The notes beneath the pieces were generated by a model. The model searched no databases. It was not told the origin of the DNA and worked only from the letters and a program-made list of their open reading frames with translations. This document shows, in pieces, positions 5,153-10,025 of a stretch of 10,025 nucleotides of DNA; position 1 is the stretch's first letter, and the number at the start of each line of letters is the position of its first letter. The translations under genes and the position numbers were made by a program. The stretch is from assembly GCA_005793785.1 (NCBI GenBank), contig SXPW01000067.1, positions 1 to 10,025 on the forward strand. Direction: 5' to 3'. This stretch comes from Actinomycetota bacterium (GTDB lineage: Bacteria; Actinomycetota; Acidimicrobiia; Acidimicrobiales; Ilumatobacteraceae).

Positions 5153-6652
5153 ATGAATCTCGCTTCGATCATCGACGGACACGACGAGTCGTCCACTGCG
5201 ATCATCTCCCGCGGACAGGTCACGACGTTCGGCGAACTGTCACGTCGGGTGGCGGCAATGCGAGGCGCACTCGAAGGTCTCGGAGTCGCGCGCGGCGATC
5301 GCGTGGCGCTGATATGTGGCAACACGATCGAGTTCGTCGTCACGTACTTTGCCTGCCTGGGTCGAGGAATCGTCTGTGTTCCGATGAATCCGACCGCACC
5401 GGCCCCCGAACTCCAACGTGAACTCGGAGTGGTCGGCGCGCGTGCGGCGGTGGTGGCCCCGTCGGCTGCCGCGAGTTGGTCGCAAGTGGATCGCTCCTCC
5501 TTGTCGCATCTCACGCACGTGATCACGACCTCGGGCGAGCTCCGAGACTCACTTCACTACTCCGAATTGGTCGAACATGCGCCGGCGCCGCTGCTGGAGG
5601 TGCAGCAGGATGACCTCGCGGTCATGCTTTTCACGAGCGGCACGGCCGGGTCACCGAAGGCGGCGATGTTGTCGCACGGCAACCTCGCTTCGAACCTCGA
5701 GCAACTCACCAAGGTTCGAACGATCGACGAGTCCGATGTGGTGTACGGAGTGCTACCCCTCTTCCACATCTTCGGCCTCAACGTGGTGCTCGCGTACTCC
5801 TTGATGCACGGGTCCACGATCGTGTTGGTGGAGCGATTCGATCCGATGACCGCCGTCGAAACGATTCGCGACCGAAAGGTGACGCTGATTCCGGGTGCAC
5901 CCCCTCTCTGGATGGCTTTCGAACAGATGCCCGGCCTACCGAGGGACACGTTTTCCAGCGTGCGAACTGCACTCACCGGCGCGGCAAAGATGCCCGAGCA
6001 CACCACACGGGCGCTGTTCGAGCGCCACGGTTTGCTCGTCACCGAGGGATACGGTCTCACCGAATGCTCGCCCGTCGTCACCACCACGACTGACGTCGAC
6101 AAAGAGACCGCACTGACGAAAATCGGCTCGATTGGTCGCGTGCTCCCCGGTGTGGAGGTTCGACTCGTCGATGAAAACGGAGAGAACGCACTGCGTGGCG
6201 ACGCCGGCGAGGTTTGGGTGCGTGGTCCGAACGTGTTTCGTGGCTATTTCGAGGATGCGCTGTCCACGGCTCGTGCGCTCACTCCGGATGGTTGGTTGCG
6301 GACCGGCGACATTGCAGTGATCGACGACGACGGCTTCCTGTACCTCGTCGACCGCGCCAAGGACTTGATCATCGTGTCGGGCTTCAACGTGTATCCGGCC
6401 GAAGTCGAGGAGGCCATTCTCGAACATCGGAGCGTGTTGCAGACCGCGGTCGTCGGAGTCGACCACCCGCACACCGGCGAGACGGTTCGCGCCTACGTGG
6501 TGTTACGGGACGGCACCCAACTTGACGAGGACTCCGTGATCGACCATTGCCGAGCTCGCCTGGCTCGCTACAAGTGTCCGACCAAGGTGTTGTTCGTGCA
6601 GCAATTGCCGATGGGTGCTACGGGGAAGGTGTTGCGTCGAGCACTGCGGTAG
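5153..6652 (+). CDS. AMP-dependent acyl-CoA synthetase (long-chain fatty acid-CoA ligase type)
   Basis: A 499-residue ANL-superfamily enzyme that adenylates a carboxylic acid with ATP and transfers it to CoA. All core motifs are visible: LFTSGTAGSPKAAMLSH (159-175, P-loop), PLFHIFG (202-208), the A5 motif GYGLTECSP (299-307), WLRTGD (381-386) with the ribose-binding Asp, the hinge KDLIIVSGFNVYPAEVEE (403-420), and catalytic Lys492 in MGATGKVLRR. Similarity is greatest to FadD-type fatty-acyl-CoA ligases. The pocket residues do not let me fix the chain length, so aryl or short-chain acids remain possible. I prefer ATG 5153 with a weak purine-rich AGCGGGA about 9 nt upstream; an in-frame TTG at 5132 would overlap the small ORF. 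The last 35 nt overlap the convergent membrane protein gene. Confidence 0.9.
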   Translation: MNLASIIDGHDESSTAIISRGQVTTFGELSRRVAAMRGALEGLGVARGDRVALICGNTIEFVVTYFACLGRGIVCVPMNPTAPAPELQRELGVVGARAAVVAPSAAASWSQVDRSSLSHLTHVITTSGELRDSLHYSELVEHAPAPLLEVQQDDLAVMLFTSGTAGSPKAAMLSHGNLASNLEQLTKVRTIDESDVVYGVLPLFHIFGLNVVLAYSLMHGSTIVLVERFDPMTAVETIRDRKVTLIPGAPPLWMAFEQMPGLPRDTFSSVRTALTGAAKMPEHTTRALFERHGLLVTEGYGLTECSPVVTTTTDVDKETALTKIGSIGRVLPGVEVRLVDENGENALRGDAGEVWVRGPNVFRGYFEDALSTARALTPDGWLRTGDIAVIDDDGFLYLVDRAKDLIIVSGFNVYPAEVEEAILEHRSVLQTAVVGVDHPHTGETVRAYVVLRDGTQLDEDSVIDHCRARLARYKCPTKVLFVQQLPMGATGKVLRRALR

Positions 6653-7364
6653 ACCTTCGGGCACCCGGTACGAGGAATCCGACGAAGAGAATCACCACAC
6701 CGACGGACAATGTGACGGTGAATGCCCGCACTTCACCCAGTCGTCCGGCCAATGAACCACTCGCCGACAGCACCAATGTGCCGAGTGCAACGAGAACGTT
6801 GCTCAACACCAGGCGATTCGCGGAGATAGAGACGTCACGACGTGCGCCAGCGACGGCGGGTGACGATCCCTTCAGGAGTCGTGCCACCGACCACAATGCC
6901 CCGAGGATGATCACGAGAGCGGGAACTCCGGATCCGATTGCTGCGAGACTGCGAGGAAGCACACCGAAGTGATCGCGTGCGCGTGGAATTTCGTCCCCAA
7001 CGATCGGCGATTTCGTCGGCGCAATCACCATCACTCCGATTGCGAAGGCACTGAGCAGAGCAAGTGTGCTGCGGAGCGGCCGCGCAACACGGTTACCGGC
7101 CAGCAATGCAACGGTGCCGAGGGCGAGCCACGCGACGTTGAGTACCGCACCCGCGGTGAAGAACACCCTGAACACACCGTCCGACCACCCGCTCGCCGTC
7201 GCCCACCACAATGCACCGGCTCCGATGAAAAAGAGTGCCATCGCAATCGTCCACGCACCGTGGTGAGCGAGTCGACGGCGATGCCATCGGTCGGCGGTGA
7301 CCAAGGCAAAGACGAGCGCCACCACGCTCGCGAACGCCGCGAGAGATACGGTCAGACGGTCCAC
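6618..7364 (-). CDS. Seven-transmembrane protein of unknown function
   Basis: A 248-residue integral membrane protein with seven hydrophobic segments at about residues 5-23, 35-58, 64-88, 98-116, 140-163, 184-206 and 213-233. The longest loop lies between segments 4 and 5 (about 117-139, containing PTKSPIVGDEIPRARDHFG). I see no metal-binding clusters, no transporter signature and no catalytic motif, and I do not recognise a family. The compact size and repeated Ala/Leu/Val helices would suit a sensor, a small channel or a membrane chaperone, but this is guesswork. The GTG start at 7362-7364 lacks a Shine-Dalgarno sequence; a TAGCCT -10 box lies 9 nt upstream. Its stop codon lies inside the 3' end of the convergent acyl-CoA synthetase. 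It is divergent from rex, so it may share regulation with it. Confidence 0.8.
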   Translation of the reverse strand: MDRLTVSLAAFASVVALVFALVTADRWHRRRLAHHGAWTIAMALFFIGAGALWWATASGWSDGVFRVFFTAGAVLNVAWLALGTVALLAGNRVARPLRSTLALLSAFAIGVMVIAPTKSPIVGDEIPRARDHFGVLPRSLAAIGSGVPALVIILGALWSVARLLKGSSPAVAGARRDVSISANRLVLSNVLVALGTLVLSASGSLAGRLGEVRAFTVTLSVGVVILFVGFLVPGARRSTAVLDATPSP

Positions 7365-7373
7365 AACGGGAGC

Positions 7374-7379
7374 AGGCTA
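7374..7379 (-). promoter_or_regulatory. Putative -10 box of the seven-span membrane protein gene
   Basis: The minus strand reads TAGCCT, with 9 nt before the GTG start at 7364. This gives a leader of a couple of nucleotides at most. A -35 is not clear. Confidence 0.35.
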
Positions 7380-7431
7380 GGGAGCGACCAGCGGGGGTTC
7401 GGGTGCCATCGGACACCACGACTCGATTGGC

Positions 7432-7449
7432 TCGTGAAACTATGCGCAA
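7432..7449. promoter_or_regulatory. Possible Rex operator (ROP site)
   Basis: TCGTG, 8 nt (AAACTATG), then CGCAA resembles the Rex consensus TTGTG-N8-CACAA with one mismatch in each half-site. It lies 6 nt upstream of the rex -10 box, where bound Rex would block transcription, as in known autoregulated rex genes. The spacing is exact, but the half-sites are imperfect. Confidence 0.4.
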
Positions 7450-7455
7450 GCACCG

Positions 7456-7461
7456 TACCCT
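7456..7461 (+). promoter_or_regulatory. Putative -10 box for a leaderless rex transcript
   Basis: TACCCT with 6 nt (GAAGGC) before the ATG at 7468 places the transcription start at the start codon. The GAAGG is only 1 nt from the ATG, too close to serve as a ribosome binding site, which supports leaderless initiation. Confidence 0.5.
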
Positions 7462-7467
7462 GAAGGC

Positions 7468-8154
7468 ATGCCTGCTCCAGAGACCACATCGACTCGCCGC
7501 CGCCGAATTCCGAGTGCGGCGGTTAATCGACTCCCGGTGTACCTGCAAATTCTTACCGACCTCCAACTCACCGAAACCTCGCAGGTGTCGAGCGACCAAC
7601 TCGCCGTGCTTGCGAACGTGAACGCGGCGAAGGTCCGCAAGGACCTGTCGTACCTCGGTACCTACGGCACTCGTGGAGTCGGATACGAAGTCGCGTTCCT
7701 TATTTATCAAATCAAGCGCGAGCTCGGACTGCTCTCGCAGTGGAAGACGATCGTGGTCGGCGCCGGAAACCTCGGTTCGGCGATCACCGCCAACGGGGGC
7801 TTCACCTCCCGCGGCTTTCCCGTGATCGCTCTCTTCGATGTGGACCCTCGCAAGGTTGGAACCCGTATCGGGGAGTTGGACGTACGAAATCTCGACGAGA
7901 TGAAGGACTTCGTCAAGTCGAACGGTGTTCACATCGGTGTCCTCGCCGTGCCGTCCACCGCGGCGCAGTCGGTGGCGGACGACTTGATTGCCGCCGGCAT
8001 CGGCTCGCTACTCAACTTTGCTCCCGTCGTCCTCACCACACCCAAGGGCGTCACGGTCCGCAACGTGGATCTCGGTGTCGAGTTGCAGATTCTTGGCTAC
8101 CACGAACAACTGCGTGGTCAGGGCACCGCCAAGCAGGCTCGCGTCTCGGTCTAA
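7468..8154 (+). CDS. rex: Redox-sensing transcriptional repressor Rex
   Basis: A 228-residue Rex protein. Rex dimers bind operator DNA when NADH is low relative to NAD+ and leave it when NADH rises, derepressing respiratory and fermentative genes. The N-terminal winged helix (about 14-90) includes IPSAAVNRLPVYLQIL, AAKVRKDLSYLG and TYGTRGVGYE, the DNA-binding and wing motifs of the family. The Rossmann domain begins at VVGAGNLGSA (96-105), with D124/D126 in LFDVDPRKVG at the end of the second strand. NFAPVVL (183-189) and VRNVDLGVELQ (197-207) lead to the C-terminal domain-swapped helix. The length is normal. In Streptomyces rex is followed by hemA; here the next gene is a convergent methyltransferase, so the usual haem linkage is absent. 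It probably regulates itself through the site at 7432-7449. Confidence 0.95.
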   Translation: MPAPETTSTRRRRIPSAAVNRLPVYLQILTDLQLTETSQVSSDQLAVLANVNAAKVRKDLSYLGTYGTRGVGYEVAFLIYQIKRELGLLSQWKTIVVGAGNLGSAITANGGFTSRGFPVIALFDVDPRKVGTRIGELDVRNLDEMKDFVKSNGVHIGVLAVPSTAAQSVADDLIAAGIGSLLNFAPVVLTTPKGVTVRNVDLGVELQILGYHEQLRGQGTAKQARVSV

Positions 8155-8184
8155 GTCACTACCTCGACTCACATGCGATGTAGT

Positions 8185-9021
8185 TCACCGCTTTGTAGCA
8201 ATCACCAGCAGACTCGAGCCAATTGGCAATCGTAAGGCGAGTGAAATCTCGAACCGTGCCAGGAGTCGACCAAGTAGCCCACCGCTCGCGCTGAGAGTCT
8301 CGGACGTTGCCACCGCCCGACGAAGACCAAGGCGGTACGGCAACGACCTGAGGAGCAGAAGTGGAACGACGGTAGTGACGAAGAAGTAGCCGACTCGTGT
8401 CACGACGAATCCCTGGGTTTCCAGCTCGCGTCGAATCAACTTCTTGTTGTAGCGCAGGTAATGGCCACCATCGATATCGAACTGACTCCACAACGACATC
8501 AACGCCGGAAGTGTGAGAATGAACGCACCGCCGGGTAAGAGTATGCGATGAACTTCGCGAAGCATTGACCGTCGATCATCAACGTGCTCCAGGACGTCGA
8601 ACATCGACACCGCATTGAGCGACTCAGACGGGAGACCGAGTTGTTCCAGAGTGGCGCAGAAGGAGTGCACGCCGCGTTGGGCGGTCATGACCGCGCCCGC
8701 ATTGGAGGGTTCGACCCCGAGAACCTGGCGTTCACGTGATTGTAGGAATTTGGAGACCACGCCTGTGCCACCGCCAACGTCCCATATCGCGCCGTTGACA
8801 TGGGCCCTTCGTAGTGCGCGTTCGATGACGACGTTTCGCGTTCGATACCACCAACTTTCATCGAGCAAGTCATCCATCGTTCGCCATGTGTCGTCGAGGT
8901 AGACGGACTTAGATTGCTCCCGATTCACGTCGACCCAAATATGTCGGTCGGCGTCCCAAGTGAGGTGCGAATCAGGAGTCCACCCGAAGTCTCGGTGCAA
9001 GCGCTCTAGTTCGGGATGCAT
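8185..9021 (-). CDS. Class I SAM-dependent methyltransferase
   Basis: A 278-residue protein with the Rossmann-type methyltransferase core. Motif I is IWDVGGGTG (79-87), the acidic strand-2 end is LGVEPS (101-106), and strand 4 carries SMFDVLEHVDD (139-149). LLPGGAFILTLPAL (161-174) is the post-strand-5 block, and HYLRYNKKLIRREL (187-200) is typical of the UbiE/Coq5-like methyltransferase_11/23 group. An N-terminal extension of about 75 residues (aromatic-rich, DESWWYRTRN at 54-63) resembles those of enzymes acting on lipids or glycans. The C-terminal part is hydrophobic at 210-226 and may touch the membrane. The substrate is unknown. The gene is convergent with rex (30 bp gap) and divergent from the gene at 9062. 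The ATG at 9019-9021 has no Shine-Dalgarno sequence. Confidence 0.88.
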   Translation of the reverse strand: MHPELERLHRDFGWTPDSHLTWDADRHIWVDVNREQSKSVYLDDTWRTMDDLLDESWWYRTRNVVIERALRRAHVNGAIWDVGGGTGVVSKFLQSRERQVLGVEPSNAGAVMTAQRGVHSFCATLEQLGLPSESLNAVSMFDVLEHVDDRRSMLREVHRILLPGGAFILTLPALMSLWSQFDIDGGHYLRYNKKLIRRELETQGFVVTRVGYFFVTTVVPLLLLRSLPYRLGLRRAVATSETLSASGGLLGRLLARFEISLALRLPIGSSLLVIATKR

Positions 9022-9031
9022 GTGAATGCCC

Positions 9032-9037
9032 AGCGTA
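9032..9037 (-). promoter_or_regulatory. Putative -10 box of the methyltransferase gene
   Basis: The minus strand reads TACGCT, the same hexamer as at 174-179, with 10 nt before the ATG at 9021. It is 10 bp from the opposing -10 at 9048-9053 in a divergent intergenic gap of only about 40 bp. Confidence 0.35.
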
Positions 9038-9047
9038 GATGTCGTCG

Positions 9048-9053
9048 TAGTGT
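9048..9053 (+). promoter_or_regulatory. Putative -10 box of the gene at 9062
   Basis: TAGTGT lies 8 nt before ATG 9062 and 5 nt before GTG 9059, so the transcript would be leaderless or nearly so. The corresponding -35 region would fall inside the divergent promoter. Confidence 0.35.
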
Positions 9054-9061
9054 GACGAGTG

Positions 9062-9670
9062 ATGCGTCAGTTGCTGAGTTGGCGTACGTGGGCTGCGATC
9101 GGGGCGTTGTTGATCTTGGCCACGGTGGTGCAATTGCTGACGAGTCGCGGACCGCGCGGCATCGACGACACCTCCGTACAACCATCCGAGCGTCGGGTGG
9201 AAGCCATCGCATCGGTCATGGCGATCGAGTCGAGTGAAGCGTTCGCCGTCATCGACGGTCTGACGGTGGGTTCGGCCACGCTCACCCTCGACGATGGGCG
9301 AACCGTCGGAATCACGCGTGGCACGCCGGGGGAGGTCGACTGCGCGGATCGCACGACCCCGGCAGCATGCGTATTCCTGGCGGACATGCTCGGAGACGGT
9401 GTCGTGTGGTACGCGCTCGTGAACGCCGATGGTCCAGCCTCGAGAATTCTGGCGGTACCGACGCTCGTCGACATGACCGACGGTGGTGACACGGGAGTGC
9501 TGGTGAATGGCTGGCACGTTCCGCTGGCCAATGGAGTCGTACGCACGTGTGCCGGTGCGCAGCGCTCGACGTCGCTTCGGGCGTTCATCAACTCGTACTC
9601 CACGCAGGGCATTACCACGGTGCTCGACCTTGATCGCGACGAGGTGGTCGAGGTTGTTTGTGTCGGTTGA
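9062..9670 (+). CDS. Membrane-anchored extracytoplasmic protein of unknown function
   Basis: About 202 residues. After MRQLLSWR a hydrophobic segment (about residues 9-27, WAAIGALLILATVVQLL) acts as a signal anchor. There is no lipobox Cys and no clear signal peptidase site, so the rest is probably tethered outside the membrane. Counting from ATG 9062, the outer domain has four Cys at about 94, 103, 163 and 200, an even number consistent with two disulfides. It contains beta-rich blocks such as GSATLTLDDGRTVGI and VLVNGWHVPLANG. I recognise no family or catalytic motif. GTG 9059 directly before the ATG is an alternative start that adds one residue. It is divergent from the methyltransferase gene and its stop lies 12 bp from that of the convergent reductase gene, leaving no room for a conventional terminator. 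Confidence 0.75.
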   Translation: MRQLLSWRTWAAIGALLILATVVQLLTSRGPRGIDDTSVQPSERRVEAIASVMAIESSEAFAVIDGLTVGSATLTLDDGRTVGITRGTPGEVDCADRTTPAACVFLADMLGDGVVWYALVNADGPASRILAVPTLVDMTDGGDTGVLVNGWHVPLANGVVRTCAGAQRSTSLRAFINSYSTQGITTVLDLDRDEVVEVVCVG

Positions 9671-9682
9671 AATCCGACGCGA

Positions 9683-10025
9683 CTACGCGTTGGGTGCGAG
9701 CCTGACGATTCGCGCCGCCATCGCGTAGGCGAGTTCGGCCGGACCCTTCTCGTCGGGACGCAACAAATTGGCCATGATTCGCAACACCCACTCCATGAGT
9801 GTGCGACTGTGGATTCCCACCCGGGACAACTCGCGCATCAACGCGGGTCGTCCGATGACGCGGGCGAACAACCGCGCCACCTTGAAGTACTGGCCATACT
9901 CTGCGTCGAGCAAACCGGGATACTGCTGCAACGCCGACGCGTCACCGCTGCGGAGCGCATCGTGGAGGACGCCCGCGGCGATGCGTGCTGTTTCGTATGC
10001 GTAGTCGATGCCCTCGCCATTGAAC
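9683..10025 (-). CDS. Geranylgeranyl reductase family FAD-dependent oxidoreductase, C-terminal part, cut by window edge
   Basis: The minus-strand frame is open from the right edge to TAG 9683-9685, giving the last 114 or so residues. The edge sequence FNGEGIDYAYETARIAAG is the C-terminal FAD-contacting motif of the geranylgeranyl reductase family (usually GEGI-x-x-A-x-x-(S/T)-G), followed by LQQYPGLLDAEYGQYFKVARLFARVIG, the typical tail. Family members saturate isoprenoid double bonds; the M. tuberculosis member MenJ (Rv0561c) reduces one bond of menaquinone's side chain, while archaeal and plant members act on lipids or chlorophyll precursors. MenJ-like function is a reasonable guess for an actinobacterium but cannot be shown without the N-terminal FAD domain. 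There is no start codon in the window; the TTG at 9929-9931 is internal. Confidence 0.88.
   Translation of the reverse strand, partial: FNGEGIDYAYETARIAAGVLHDALRSGDASALQQYPGLLDAEYGQYFKVARLFARVIGRPALMRELSRVGIHSRTLMEWVLRIMANLLRPDEKGPAELAYAMAARIVRLAPNA

Noticed and set aside
6547..7463. Plus-strand ORFs of 141 and 164 residues opposite the seven-span membrane protein
   Set aside because: Their sequences are hydrophilic and low-complexity, while the minus strand gives seven clean membrane segments, so the minus strand is coding.
8155..8184. Bidirectional terminator between rex and the methyltransferase gene
   Set aside because: The only pairing (ACTAC 8158-8162 with GTAGT 8180-8184) is 5 bp with a long loop and no T-tract, too weak to call.
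1..10025. tRNA, rRNA, CRISPR, insertion sequences, phage or toxin-antitoxin genes
   Set aside because: I looked for these on both strands and saw no repeat arrays, transposase motifs or tRNA-like T-loops; the region appears to be stable core chromosome.

Overview
The window looks like chromosomal DNA from a high-GC actinobacterium (roughly 60% G+C by eye). The evidence is the gene content: an RsiG/AmfC-type anti-sigma domain, an Rv0474-like XRE regulator, MshA (mycothiol synthesis), the YbjN protein that usually follows mshA, ProC, Rex and a MenJ-like geranylgeranyl reductase. Relatives of several of these lie in the same part of the Mycobacterium tuberculosis chromosome (about Rv0474 to Rv0561c), so this appears to be an old, rearranged actinobacterial neighbourhood. 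An early-branching lineage such as Acidimicrobiia would fit, but that is inference. I see no mobile elements, phage genes, tRNA, rRNA or CRISPR.

Layout. (1) 1-1267: the 5' end of a histidine phosphatase (minus, cut by the window edge) is divergent from a two-gene unit: a MoaD-RsiG fusion protein and, 2 nt later, an XRE regulator. (2) 1316-3839: mshA, a ybjN-like gene and proC, one apparent operon. (3) 3840-4148: a non-coding stretch with a good promoter, a structured segment and a strong intrinsic terminator, so either an sRNA of about 100 nt or an attenuated leader. (4) 4149-6652: a SAM hydrolase (DUF62), a 27-residue single-membrane-span ORF and a fatty-acyl-CoA-synthetase-like enzyme. (5) 6618-8154: a seven-span membrane protein of unknown function (minus), whose 3' end overlaps the acyl-CoA synthetase, and divergently rex, with a possible Rex operator between them. 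(6) 8185-10025: a SAM-dependent methyltransferase (minus), divergent from a membrane-anchored secreted protein of unknown function, then the 3' end of a geranylgeranyl reductase (minus, cut by the edge).

The most unusual object is the first plus-strand gene. It joins a MoaD/ThiS ubiquitin-like domain, complete to its Gly-Gly, in frame to a two-helix domain carrying the c-di-GMP-binding signature of the Streptomyces anti-sigma factor RsiG. The first copy of the signature is perfect; in the second, Gln is replaced by Phe. A second window-wide pattern is that almost every transcription-unit start lacks a Shine-Dalgarno sequence and instead has a TANNNT -10 hexamer 6-12 nt upstream, which suggests leaderless or near-leaderless mRNAs.

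The genes are mostly housekeeping and redox or lipid metabolism (thiol synthesis, proline, NADH sensing, acyl activation, isoprenoid reduction) with a signalling module (c-di-GMP anti-sigma) at the left edge. Start sites are uncertain by a few codons for proC, the SAM hydrolase and the gene at 9062.
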